Part shown: positions 21,875 to 31,017 of the stretch, piece by piece
Layout: the number at the start of each line of letters is the position of its first letter
How positions within the stretch are numbered: position 1 is the stretch's first letter
From: Zygosaccharomyces rouxii
Lineage: Eukaryota > Ascomycota > Saccharomycetes > Saccharomycetales > Saccharomycetaceae
DNA length: 64,000 nucleotides
Direction of reading: 5' to 3'
NCBI RefSeq assembly: GCF_000026365.1
Contig: NC_012992.1
Coordinates: 558,001 to 622,000, forward strand
Position numbers and translations under genes: made by a program
Notes under the pieces: model-generated
Databases searched by the model: none
What the model was told of the DNA's origin: nothing
The model's input: the letters and a program-made list of their open reading frames with translations, nothing else

Positions 21875-22099
21875 ATGGTAGTAGATGATGAGTTAAAGAT
21901 TATTAAAATGATCAACATTATTAGGATGATCAACATTATTGGAATGATGGAGGAAGCGACAGATTGTTGGATAGAAGCCCGTACACCGCACTATTGGACA
22001 GCCCGCCAAGAATTATGCAAAGATCTGCTTAAAAGAGAAACATTTGAGCTATATGAATGCAATAGACTTCTACGCTCATATCCTCTCCCCACGGGTTAG
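21875..22099 (+). CDS. Candidate small protein, function unknown
   Basis: A 74-codon frame in the IZH2-PHO80 divergent spacer. The first ~24 codons contain an 18-bp tandem repeat (21908-21943) giving an Ile/Met-rich segment. The last 51 codons, from the second Met of MMEEATD, are compositionally protein-like: three Cys, two Trp, and mixed charged and aromatic residues (WIEARTPHYWTARQELC). I recognise no family. S. cerevisiae has no annotated gene between YOL001W and YOL002C. A 51-74 codon frame can easily occur by chance, so this is only a candidate. Confidence 0.25.
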   Translation: MVVDDELKIIKMINIIRMINIIGMMEEATDCWIEARTPHYWTARQELCKDLLKRETFELYECNRLLRSYPLPTG

Positions 22100-22485
22100 C
22101 CCCTATTAAAAAGAAGATTAAAGATGGCGTTCTGAATTCGTTTGTTTTCCGCAAGGATACGAAAGGAAATATCAAATCAAATCATAACTTAAGTTTCACA
22201 GCTCCGCAAAAGTCCCTTGATAAGTACCTTAATCGATATTAAAATAAGAATGGGAGTCAGACTATCTCACTATCACTGGTAATGTCAGGTTCTTGATGTT
22301 CTCTTTCAACGTGTTTCGTAGTTAAGAAAAATAGAAAAAATTATAAGGCACGAAACCGTGGGAGGAGGAAGAAAAGGAAAGAAAAAAAACATTTATATAC
22401 ATTTCAAAATATATATCTATTAAGGTCTTGTAAGAGATCAGTACATGGTAGAGTGAAGCTGTAGAGCCCAGTTGGCGTAAAAACA
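22100..22485. other. PHO80 upstream region
   Basis: About 385 bp directly upstream of PHO80, A-rich near the right end with a TATA-like stretch at about 22392-22421. No RNA gene or repeat is seen. Confidence 0.4.
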
Positions 22486-23634
22486 ATGTATGACAACGAT
22501 AGGGTGGCCCCGTCAGTTTTCACAGCGCCTAATGCCGTTGTCAATGTGGGTAATAATAATGTACAAGGGCCCCCCACTACTGGAATTAGAATAGATAACG
22601 TTAACGATGTACCCACTGTAATACTCCCGAAACGATTTTCTGAGTGTTCAAGAACAGATTTAGTAATTTTAATTTCAAGGATGTTAACTTTTCTCATACA
22701 AATGAATGATTCATCATCAACTTCAGCATTGGATAGTGTTACCAATTTGACGAAATTCCATTCAAAAGTACCACCAGGCATTTCGGTTTACAATTATTTG
22801 ATGAGACTTACGAAATATTCTTCATTAGATCATTGCGTTCTTATGGCGGCAGTTTATTACATCGATTTGGTTTCAAGCGTTTACCCCACTTTTACATTAA
22901 ATTCTTTAACAGTTCACAGATTTTTGCTAACAGCAACCACGGTAGCTAGTAAGGGTCTTTGTGATTCATTTTGTACCAATACACACTATGCGAAGGTTGG
23001 GGGTGTTCATTGCAGTGAATTAAATGTATTAGAGTGTGAATTACTGCGGCGAATCAATTACAGGATTATACCTAGGGATGATAATATTGCATGGTGTAAC
23101 TTAGAATCCCAACATCGTCATTTTGTGTTAGATACTCAGGATGGTGATGATTGGACTCCAATTTTGTCTAACTTATCTGGTAATAGGAATAATAGTGGTT
23201 ATAACGTTTTGGACACTTATTATAATAAAATAGTGCAATTGGTTGGTTCTTTAAAATCAACTCAAGATAAATCCAAATTGGTAAACTATACATTCGCTAA
23301 CACTTTAAAACCTACTAATATTCATAATAATGAAGGTTTAAATTTAAATCCTTCCCCCAGTGGGAATAATGACAAGATGACGACGACTTGTAATAATGGT
23401 ATTGATAATGATAACAATGATGGTTCTAATTCCAATTCTAATTCTCAAATAGGATTAGAACAGGGTACGTCCTCTCGTAAAAGAAATTTAGATACGGATG
23501 TTTATGAGAGTGGAAATGAATCTTACGGTAAGGATATAACGGGTTGTGAGAATACGCTTCGCAATGGTGATCGCGGGACCTCGGGTAATCTCAATAAAAG
23601 GCATTTTAATAGACAAAAAAAGGATTCTGATTGA
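22486..23634 (+). CDS. PHO80: Pho85 cyclin Pho80
   Basis: A 382-residue cyclin. Together with the kinase Pho85 the S. cerevisiae protein phosphorylates Pho4 and Rim15, keeping phosphate-starvation genes off when phosphate is plentiful. Conserved blocks match S. cerevisiae Pho80 closely: VILPKRFSECSRTDLVILIS at about 46-65, LDHCVLMAAVYYIDL, FTLNSLTVHRFLLTATTVA and HYAKVGGVHCSELNVLE, giving a cyclin box at about 55-200. The C-terminal ~100 residues are Asn/Ser-rich, which explains the extra length over the 293-residue yeast protein. The stop lies only 168 bp from centromere element CDEIII, as PHO80 (YOL001W) flanks CEN15 in S. cerevisiae. Confidence 0.95.
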   Translation: MYDNDRVAPSVFTAPNAVVNVGNNNVQGPPTTGIRIDNVNDVPTVILPKRFSECSRTDLVILISRMLTFLIQMNDSSSTSALDSVTNLTKFHSKVPPGISVYNYLMRLTKYSSLDHCVLMAAVYYIDLVSSVYPTFTLNSLTVHRFLLTATTVASKGLCDSFCTNTHYAKVGGVHCSELNVLECELLRRINYRIIPRDDNIAWCNLESQHRHFVLDTQDGDDWTPILSNLSGNRNNSGYNVLDTYYNKIVQLVGSLKSTQDKSKLVNYTFANTLKPTNIHNNEGLNLNPSPSGNNDKMTTTCNNGIDNDNNDGSNSNSNSQIGLEQGTSSRKRNLDTDVYESGNESYGKDITGCENTLRNGDRGTSGNLNKRHFNRQKKDSD

Positions 23635-23802
23635 TCAGAAGCTGGATTATAATAGTCATAGCGAAAATAAAATAAGATTTACTTCATTAATAGAATTATT
23701 TATTTATCGTACAACTGAATACATAAGAGGGTTAAACTTATGGAATAGCTTGTTCGTATCTTATGAGTTTTTCAAATCAAAGCTCTCAAACCTAAATTTA
23801 TC

Positions 23803-23819
23803 TTCGGAACACAAATACA
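23803..23819 (-). promoter_or_regulatory. CDEIII, CBF3-binding element
   Basis: Minus-strand TGTATTTGTGTTCCGAA matches the budding-yeast CDEIII core, including TTCCGAA around the essential CCG bound by the CBF3 complex. The run beyond it is A/T-rich, as in S. cerevisiae. Confidence 0.92.
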
Positions 23820-23960
23820 GGTAATATATATAAACTTCTAAACCTTTTTAATACAGGTTAATATAAATCGTGAAGTATAGTATTGTTTATATACAAATAA
23901 CTTTAAAATAATTAATAAATAATTATATAAAATTAATGTTTTCTTTTCAGTATCACATGA
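23803..23960 (-). other. CEN: Point centromere (CDEI-CDEII-CDEIII)
   Basis: Read on the minus strand (CDEI to CDEIII): CDEI is TCATGTGA at 23953-23960, which on the plus strand contains a perfect RTCACRTG match, ATCACATG, at 23952-23959. CDEII is about 132 bp (23820-23951) with roughly 84% A+T. CDEIII is TGTATTTGTGTTCCGAA at 23819-23803, with the essential central CCG and the flanking TGTATTTG of the S. cerevisiae consensus. The site lies between PHO80 and RRP6, the genes flanking CEN15, and the nearby CDC5 and YPT7 genes flank CEN13. It is therefore the single ancestral centromere of that pair. CDEII is longer than the 78-86 bp of S. cerevisiae. Confidence 0.93.
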
Positions 23961-24235
23961 CTAAGATTTTTATAGAAAGTATATCCTGTAGTGCTTAGAA
24001 CCTAATATATATTGCTTGTTCTGTTCACCGTCTATAAAAAAGTTGGTTCTTATCCTGGTGCAATCCTGCGATATGCATCCGATAATACAACCTTATGTTT
24101 TTCTCCTCGCTCGGCAGCTTCTTTTTTAGCGATCGCTTCACCAGAAAGAAAAGTTTTCGACTAAGTAGGGCGCTGTGAATTGATGAGTTACATCTTCACT
24201 ATTAACTTCAGAGATTTGGGCAATACAAGAATACC

Positions 24236-26461
24236 ATGGCTGAAGAATCTAATGAACAACTGCTACCCAAGGTGGTTGGTACAGTAAGAGCTGCCGCAGC
24301 TTTGGCTGCCCAAGATGTGGACTTTTATCGTAGCCTTGATAAAGGAGTGGCTAAATCTCTGGATAAAACTTCAAATGAGCTGGTGAGCATGATTAATAGT
24401 ACTCTTTTATGTATTGATCAAAACTCTAGGCTTTTAGAAGGAGGTAAAGAAAAATTAGAAGACTCTCGTAAGGACTTTAGCAATTTGATGGACAATCTTT
24501 TCGAAAAGTCAGACCGGTCTTTGGATATCTTGAGAGGAAGAGCTCCTGATCGTAAAGGAGCAGCATTAATGTACTTAGACGATGCAGCAAGAAGTGATAT
24601 GATTCCCGCGAAACGTATTCTGAAGCCCCAGGTCAGATTCCAAAGGCCGATTGACAATACAGAAACGCATCCATTCAAGCCGCTGTTGGAAAATAAACCC
24701 CATGCATTAAGACCGTTGTCAGACTGTGTTAGACTTGTTCAAGCTGATGAAGATATTCCTGAGCACTACCCTCAGCCTTATGAATACGAGATTGAAAATC
24801 AAGAATATAATGAAAGTATCCTAAAGATAGCGGAACCCATCCCCTCGAAACCTTGGGATGGAAGTGAACCAGTATGGGTGGATAATAAGGAATCATTAGA
24901 CTCGATGTTACAAGACTTGAAAAAATCTACCGAAATTGCTGTTGATTTGGAGCATCATGATTATAGGTCTTATTATGGTATTGTATGTTTGATGCAAGTC
25001 AGCACGAGACAGACTGATTATTTGGTGGATACACTCGCTCTACGAGATGATTTGGTGGTTTTAAATGAAGTTTTTGCAAACCCCTTAATTGTGAAGGTTT
25101 TTCATGGTGCATTTATGGATATTATTTGGTTGCAGAGAGATTTAGGTCTCTATATAGTAAGTCTTTTTGACACCTATCATGCATCAAGGGCGCTTGGTTT
25201 CCCCAGACATAGCTTGGCATATCTGCTGGAAACATTCGCATCATTCAAGACATCTAAGAAATATCAACTGGCGGATTGGAGAGTTAGGCCTTTGTCTAAA
25301 GCCATGAGCGCCTATGCGAGAGCGGATACTCACTTCCTATTGAATATTTATGACCAGTTGAGGAATAAATTAATAATAGAAAACAAGCTCGCTGGTGTTT
25401 TAGCTGAATCGAGAAATGTTGCCAAGAGAAGTTTCCAGTATTCCAAGTACAGACCGAAAGTCCCCAATTCTTCTGTTTATTCACCTGTCGATAGAGCAGA
25501 TGGGTGGAAAGTTTTGATGAATCAGTACAACATACCGCTGGAAAAGGAAATACTGGTTAAAAATTTATACGAATGGAGAGATACAATTGCTAGAAGAGAT
25601 GATGAATCGCCTAGATACGTTATGCCTAATCAGCTTCTTGCATATCTGGTGGATTACACACCACTTGATCCTACTGGTGTAATCTCCGTGAGCCCCACTG
25701 TTACAGATCATGTAAGAACCAATGCTAAGGCGTTAGCTAATCTGATAGTCAAAAGTTTGCAACAGATTGCGGATGCGGGAAGTGATATCAAAGTCGAATC
25801 CGTGCAGCATAAGGACCAGCATGATTTGTCCCAAGTGTTGACAGTTGGTCAAATAGAATCACAGGTATCTCAATTTCATGATTTGTCTAAAGCCTTTAAG
25901 GGTTTGTCTCAAGGTACAAACTCTTCAAACTCTTCATCCTCTATAATATTCGGCAATATTTTACATGCTCCATGTGGATTTGTTGGATATGGTCGCAGTT
26001 TGAAGAAACCCGTAACTGATAAACAAATTGAAAAACGTAAGCTGGAACTATCAGAGGCACTCGAATTTATTGATGCTGAAACTGCAACGACAATCCAAGA
26101 AGAGGATCGTGGCTCAGAACTAACACATGAACCCGCTGATGATAAAAAGGTTTCAGAAAACGATGAATCTAAGAAGGAAGAAGCCAAAGAAACTGAACCT
26201 GAGGAGGATAAGAATGAAATTATTACTCTTAAGAAAGTAAAGGACAGAGGTAAGAAATCGAAGAGATCTAATGAATCGGAACCAGAGGAACCCATTGATT
26301 ACAAGAAATCTAAGAAAATATTAGAAACTGAAAAGAAGTCTAAATCAACTAAAAAGAGAGCATTCGATCCCTATGCCGCCAGCAATGATGCAGGAAATGC
26401 ACCTAAACCCAAGAAGAAGAGAAGAATGGCCAGGGGTAAAAGCGCCTCTTTCAAGCGCTAA
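24236..26461 (+). CDS. RRP6: Rrp6 nuclear exosome 3'-5' exoribonuclease
   Basis: A 741-residue nuclear exosome subunit (S. cerevisiae 733) that trims rRNA, snoRNA and unstable transcripts. The N-terminal Rrp47-binding (PMC2NT) region covers about 1-110. The DEDD-Y exonuclease domain starts at about 215 with Asp237 and Glu239 in AVDLEHHDYRSYYGIV, and continues to the YARADTHFLLNIYD motif that supplies the Tyr and the last Asp. An HRDC domain follows at about 445-520. The tail is Lys/Glu-rich and ends in a strongly basic nuclear-localisation-like stretch. The ATG lies 275 bp from the CDEI edge of the centromere. Confidence 0.97.
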   Translation: MAEESNEQLLPKVVGTVRAAAALAAQDVDFYRSLDKGVAKSLDKTSNELVSMINSTLLCIDQNSRLLEGGKEKLEDSRKDFSNLMDNLFEKSDRSLDILRGRAPDRKGAALMYLDDAARSDMIPAKRILKPQVRFQRPIDNTETHPFKPLLENKPHALRPLSDCVRLVQADEDIPEHYPQPYEYEIENQEYNESILKIAEPIPSKPWDGSEPVWVDNKESLDSMLQDLKKSTEIAVDLEHHDYRSYYGIVCLMQVSTRQTDYLVDTLALRDDLVVLNEVFANPLIVKVFHGAFMDIIWLQRDLGLYIVSLFDTYHASRALGFPRHSLAYLLETFASFKTSKKYQLADWRVRPLSKAMSAYARADTHFLLNIYDQLRNKLIIENKLAGVLAESRNVAKRSFQYSKYRPKVPNSSVYSPVDRADGWKVLMNQYNIPLEKEILVKNLYEWRDTIARRDDESPRYVMPNQLLAYLVDYTPLDPTGVISVSPTVTDHVRTNAKALANLIVKSLQQIADAGSDIKVESVQHKDQHDLSQVLTVGQIESQVSQFHDLSKAFKGLSQGTNSSNSSSSIIFGNILHAPCGFVGYGRSLKKPVTDKQIEKRKLELSEALEFIDAETATTIQEEDRGSELTHEPADDKKVSENDESKKEEAKETEPEEDKNEIITLKKVKDRGKKSKRSNESEPEEPIDYKKSKKILETEKKSKSTKKRAFDPYAASNDAGNAPKPKKKRRMARGKSASFKR

Positions 26462-26546
26462 AATATGTATAATAGTCTTTTATAGTAATATAATATAGTG
26501 ATACTAGTATTGTTGAACAAATATATTATTTATAGAATAAAAATCA

Positions 26547-27170
26547 TTAACAACTGCAAGCGCTTGGTTCACCATCCAGTTGAATGTTAATTGCATCATT
26601 GAAATCTTCTTCGAATGCGTCTGCATCCGCCTGGTTTTGCTGTAATGCACTTCTTGCAATTTCTTCGAAAGCAGTATCAACATTAATTGCATTCTTAGCA
26701 CTCGTTAAAAAAAGTGGTACATTGCCCAACGATTTCGCCAATTCTTGAGCAGATTTTACACTAACAGTTTTCTTTGATTCTTCAACATCTACTTTATTAC
26801 CCAAGATAACAAAGGGAAAGGTTTCTGGAGACAAAACGTTCGCATGTACTAAAAATTCATCTCTCCAAGATTTAATATTTTCAAAGGATTTAGCATTGGT
26901 CACATCATAAACTAATACGCAACAATCAGCACCTCTATAAAACGCAACACCAAGCGATTGGAAACGTTCCTGACCAGCAGTATCCCAAACTTGCATCGTA
27001 GCCACTTTATCATCTACAGTAACTTCTTTTGTTAAAAAATCAGCACCAATAGTAGCCTTGTACTGTTGAGAATATTTATCATTAACATAACGATGCATCA
27101 AAGATGTTTTCCCCACACCAGAATCACCGAGGATAATTACCTTTAATATATTCTTCTTTCTAGATGACAT
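26547..27170 (-). CDS. YPT7: Rab7-type GTPase Ypt7
   Basis: A 207-residue vacuolar Rab GTPase needed for homotypic vacuole fusion and late-endosome traffic through the HOPS complex. G-protein motifs are all present: P-loop GDSGVGKT at 15-22, effector-loop Thr40 in KATIGADF, switch II DTAGQE at 63-68, NKVD and the SAK motif. The protein ends in CSC, the double-geranylgeranylation signal. Convergent with RRP6, 85 bp apart. In S. cerevisiae the gene (YML001W) is beside CEN13, which supports the merged ancestral centromere context here. Confidence 0.98.
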   Translation of the reverse strand: MSSRKKNILKVIILGDSGVGKTSLMHRYVNDKYSQQYKATIGADFLTKEVTVDDKVATMQVWDTAGQERFQSLGVAFYRGADCCVLVYDVTNAKSFENIKSWRDEFLVHANVLSPETFPFVILGNKVDVEESKKTVSVKSAQELAKSLGNVPLFLTSAKNAINVDTAFEEIARSALQQNQADADAFEEDFNDAINIQLDGEPSACSC

Positions 27171-27946
27171 AACGATCTGTAAATTCTTTTTGGAGAGGGT
27201 TTGCTTACTTCAGTCCTACCTCTATCCGATTATATTTCCAATCTGATTTCTATAGACATAACAACTCTCCTACTCTTTGTACTTCGATGTTAGCTTGGTT
27301 TAGGTACGATTAGAGAGTTGCTGCCCTATGGTGCCATATATCATGTTACACGAAATACTTATAAACCCTAAAAAATTGGCTTTGGAATGAATTCATTAGC
27401 GGCTGTATAATATGAGAATCATAACCGTTCTGTTAGGATCGATTGGTCTCATATGTATCTAAGCTACAACCTTGAGATTATGCAAAGGAAGTTTCGTATC
27501 GAATCATTTCAAGAAAAAAGATGATTACCAATGGTTACACACAATTATTTTAATATTTGTAAGGATCGGTGTCTGCATAATAATTAGTCAATGGTAAGAA
27601 ACAACCATGAAGTATCCCACAATCTAACTAATAGACTGAGTAACAAATATCTTCTTAACTGTCTCAAAAATTCAGTTTGAATAGCAGTCGCTGGTGGCGA
27701 GGAAAGCTCCGTTGACTTTGTCATTGCGGTTAGTAGTAAGCCTGCGGGGATACAGGAACAAACACAACCGCGCGTTGATGCTTACCTTATTAAGAGGTTT
27801 ACAAATCGATGACTACAATTATACCAGTGAATACGTACGACAAATGATTAAGCCCTTGACAAATACTTAAGAGGAGATTAGTTGATCGTTCAAGAAGTAG
27901 TAAGAAGCTTCCAGTAGTACAGTTCTTTATTAATTTTTTGAAAGAA
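27171..27946. other. Divergent spacer YPT7-pirin
   Basis: About 775 bp between divergent genes. A locally G+C-richer patch at about 27680-27780 stands out against its A/T-rich flanks, but I could not fold it into a tRNA or recognise a snoRNA. No repeat or ORF of note. Confidence 0.4.
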
Positions 27947-29068
27947 ATGTCTGAGAGTGAAAAGGGAAGGGTCACTGGAATAAATTATTTAAAGGTTTTG
28001 ATTTTTACCTTGGTTGGTCTGATTGCTTTCCAAAGTTGTTCATATTTAACATCTAATAAAGACAACAAGCAGTTGTTCTCATTTCTATCAGGACAGGAAC
28101 AAAATCCAAAGGAACCAATAAATTATCAATTTAACGACGGTATAATGAGCAAGAGTATATCAGTGAGGTCAGTTCTAAAGAACTTTATTGCTATCGAACA
28201 AGAAGAAGGTGTTGGCGCTCGAGTTAGAAGATCTATCGGTACCATGAAAATGAGAAGGTTTCCACCTTTTTTGATGCTGGATGATTTCTTTGTCAAGCCG
28301 CCCGCAGGTTTTCCTGATCATCCTCATCATGGTCAAGAAACCATTACTTACAATCTTAAAGGTATGATTGCTCACGAAGATTTTACAGGTTCCAAGGGGG
28401 TTTTATTCCCAGGCGATTTACAATTCATGACTGCTGGTAAAGGTATTGTTCATTCCGAAATTCCAGTTAGTTTGGAAGACGGTAGTGCCAGTAACGGTTT
28501 ACAATTATGGGTTGATTTGCCAGCAGAATTGAAAAATTGTGAACCTCGTTACAGAGATTTAAGAAAGAAGCAAACTCCAGAGGTCAAAGTTAACGACAAT
28601 TTGACAGTTCGTGTTATCAGCGGTAAATCTTACGGTGTGGACTCTGTACAGGAGTTAGCTTACACTCCAGTGCATTTCTACCATTTCATTACCAGCAAAA
28701 AAGGTACTGAATTTGCTCAAGAATTCCCTAAGGACTTTAACGTTTTTTTCTACATATTGAAGGGTTCTCTGGCTGTTAATGACCAAGTCTTCCCAGAGCA
28801 TAGCGCAGTATTTTTTGACACTGATGGTGAAGGTGTCGCTGGTACCTCTGTTTCTGATGATGCAGAGTTCGTTTTAATCGGTGGTAAAATCTTAGACCAA
28901 GAAGTGCTTCAACATGGTCCATTTGTTGAAACAAGCAGAGAACGTATGATTGACGTTTTTAGAAACTATCAATACGGTATGAATGGGTTCGAAAATGCTC
29001 ACTCTTGGGACTCTAAGATCGCTGGTGGTATCTCAGAAGCAGAAGCCAGGAAATTATACAAGGAATGA
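27947..29068 (+). CDS. Pirin-family cupin with N-terminal membrane anchor
   Basis: A 373-residue protein. Residues ~67-360 form a two-cupin pirin: the HPHHGQETITY motif supplies candidate metal ligands His125 and His127, and GIVHSEIP supplies His169 and Glu171, the same set as in human pirin. Known pirins bind iron and include transcription cofactors and quercetin dioxygenases; the activity here is unknown. Residues ~13-33 form a hydrophobic helix after a short charged start, which looks like a signal anchor. Met67 sits exactly at the start of the pirin homology, so a shorter soluble form is conceivable. I know of no pirin in S. cerevisiae. The frame opens upstream at a TTG (27938); ATG 27947 is used. 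Confidence 0.88.
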   Translation: MSESEKGRVTGINYLKVLIFTLVGLIAFQSCSYLTSNKDNKQLFSFLSGQEQNPKEPINYQFNDGIMSKSISVRSVLKNFIAIEQEEGVGARVRRSIGTMKMRRFPPFLMLDDFFVKPPAGFPDHPHHGQETITYNLKGMIAHEDFTGSKGVLFPGDLQFMTAGKGIVHSEIPVSLEDGSASNGLQLWVDLPAELKNCEPRYRDLRKKQTPEVKVNDNLTVRVISGKSYGVDSVQELAYTPVHFYHFITSKKGTEFAQEFPKDFNVFFYILKGSLAVNDQVFPEHSAVFFDTDGEGVAGTSVSDDAEFVLIGGKILDQEVLQHGPFVETSRERMIDVFRNYQYGMNGFENAHSWDSKIAGGISEAEARKLYKE

Positions 29069-29373
29069 AATGTATGAGTGGCTTTTGTATGACGGTTCAA
29101 TTCTTCAGTTTGTTCGTTTAATAATATATTTACGGCGATAGCTCATTCATAGTTTGGTTGAGTTGTCTGTTGCAGCAATCTCTGACTGCTTAAAATACCA
29201 ATGGCATTATTATTTATATATTTCATAACTTCAATTATTTTGTATTAGGTTTAAAATCGTTTTTCGAATAGATATTTTATTTATCCAAGCATGTAAGCGA
29301 CCTTTTTCGGTTCAACAAAAGATTTAGTCAAGTGCAGCCCAACCCTATTGAACCTGAAAAGTGTCCAAATAGG

Positions 29374-31017
29374 ATGCCCTCTAAAACATCGAAGAAGGTG
29401 GAAAAGGCTCAAGCTGATAATACAGCAGAGGAATCTTTCTACGCATCACCTCTTTACGATTTTTTGTATCCGTTCAAACCAGTAGGATCTCAATGGTTAC
29501 CTGAGTATATCATCATCCTATTTGCTGTCATAATAAGGTGTGCCATTGGGTTGGGACCTTATTCAGGTCAATCGGTGAAACCAATGCATGGTGATTTTGA
29601 AGCTCAAAGGCATTGGTTAGAAATTACGCAACATTTACCCATTTCTCAATGGTATTATTTTGACTTAGAATATTGGGGGTTGGATTATCCACCTTTGACC
29701 GCCTACCACTCCTACATTCTAGGTAAATTAGGCTCCCTAATTAATCCGGATTGGTTTGCATTGAACGTTTCTAGAGGATTGGAATCTAATGATCTGAAGA
29801 CCTACATGAGATTTACTGTAATTTTAAGTGAAGTTATATTTTATATCCCAGCTGTGGTATATTTTACGAAGTGGGTAGGTAGGCACAGAGGTCTAAGTCC
29901 TGTTGGTCAGTTTATTGCAGCTGCTGCCATTCTATTTCAACCTGCTTTGATGTTGATAGATCATGGTCATTTCCAGTACAACTGCGTGATGCTTGGTTTT
30001 ACTGTTTATGCAATTAATAGCTTGATGGATGAATTTTATGCACCAGCAGCAGCTTGTTTTGTCCTTTCCATATGCTTCAAACAAATGGCTCTGTACTACT
30101 CACCTATTTTCTTTGCCTATTTATTAGGCAGATGCGTCTTTAAGACTGGTATTCGCTTCCCAAGATTTTTATCAATAGCCATGGCCACTATCGCCACATT
30201 TTTGGTAATGTACATTCCTTTATATATCATGGGTAGTGGATCACAAAATGTCTTACAGTCCGTTCATCGAATTTTTCCATTTGCTAGAGGTATCTTTGAA
30301 GATAAGGTGGCCAACTTCTGGTGTGTGACGAACATCTTCGTGAAATACAAACAGTTATTCACGCAACAGCAATTGCAACTGTATTCCTTATTGGCTACTG
30401 CACTAGGATTTTTGCCAGCTGTAGTGCTTGTACTTCTATATCCTAAGAAACATCTTGTTCCTTTTGCACTAGCAGCATGTTCGATGTCATTCTTTCTCTT
30501 CAGCTTCCAAGTTCATGAAAAGACTATTTTGGTCCCACTTCTTCCAATTACTTTATTGTACACCTCCACTAATTGGGATGTTCTTTCATTGGTGAGCTGG
30601 ATTAACAATGTGGGACTATTTACACTATGGCCACTTCTCAAGAAAGATGGATTAGCATTACAATACTGTGTTTGTTTTGCATTTTGCAATTGGTTAATTG
30701 GTAACTTCAGTTTTGTAACTCCAACATTTTTACCCAAGTTTTTAACCCCAGGGCCATCTGTGAGTAGTGTGGATAGCAATTATCGTCGCAGAAGTTTATT
30801 ACCTAAGAGTATCATTTGGAAATTGATCATTGTTGGATCTTATATTTCCATGGGAGCTATTCATGTGCTAGACATGTTCGTAGCGCCACCCCTAAATTAT
30901 CCTGATCTTTGGGTTATTTTAAATTGCACTCTTGGTTTCGGTTGTTTCATGCTATTTTGGCTATGGAACTACTATAAACTTTTCAGTTTGGCAGGACAGT
31001 CTCTACAACAGTTGTAG
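29374..31017 (+). CDS. ALG6: Alg6 dolichyl-P-Glc glucosyltransferase
   Basis: A 547-residue multi-pass ER glycosyltransferase (family GT57) that adds the first glucose to the Man9GlcNAc2-PP-dolichol precursor of N-glycans. The luminal catalytic loop after the first helix holds HGDFEAQRHW with Asp74, and a second conserved acidic site GLDYPPL with Asp104. About a dozen hydrophobic segments follow. Length matches the yeast enzyme (544). The open frame extends left to a GTG at 29332, but the first ATG is 29374. In S. cerevisiae (YOR002W) it is two genes from RRP6's side of CEN15; YPT7 and pirin are interposed here. Confidence 0.96.
   Translation: MPSKTSKKVEKAQADNTAEESFYASPLYDFLYPFKPVGSQWLPEYIIILFAVIIRCAIGLGPYSGQSVKPMHGDFEAQRHWLEITQHLPISQWYYFDLEYWGLDYPPLTAYHSYILGKLGSLINPDWFALNVSRGLESNDLKTYMRFTVILSEVIFYIPAVVYFTKWVGRHRGLSPVGQFIAAAAILFQPALMLIDHGHFQYNCVMLGFTVYAINSLMDEFYAPAAACFVLSICFKQMALYYSPIFFAYLLGRCVFKTGIRFPRFLSIAMATIATFLVMYIPLYIMGSGSQNVLQSVHRIFPFARGIFEDKVANFWCVTNIFVKYKQLFTQQQLQLYSLLATALGFLPAVVLVLLYPKKHLVPFALAACSMSFFLFSFQVHEKTILVPLLPITLLYTSTNWDVLSLVSWINNVGLFTLWPLLKKDGLALQYCVCFAFCNWLIGNFSFVTPTFLPKFLTPGPSVSSVDSNYRRRSLLPKSIIWKLIIVGSYISMGAIHVLDMFVAPPLNYPDLWVILNCTLGFGCFMLFWLWNYYKLFSLAGQSLQQL

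Noticed and set aside
23546..23824. 92-codon plus-strand frame overlapping the PHO80 end and CDEIII
   Set aside because: Out-of-frame shadow of PHO80 that runs into the centromere; no protein features.
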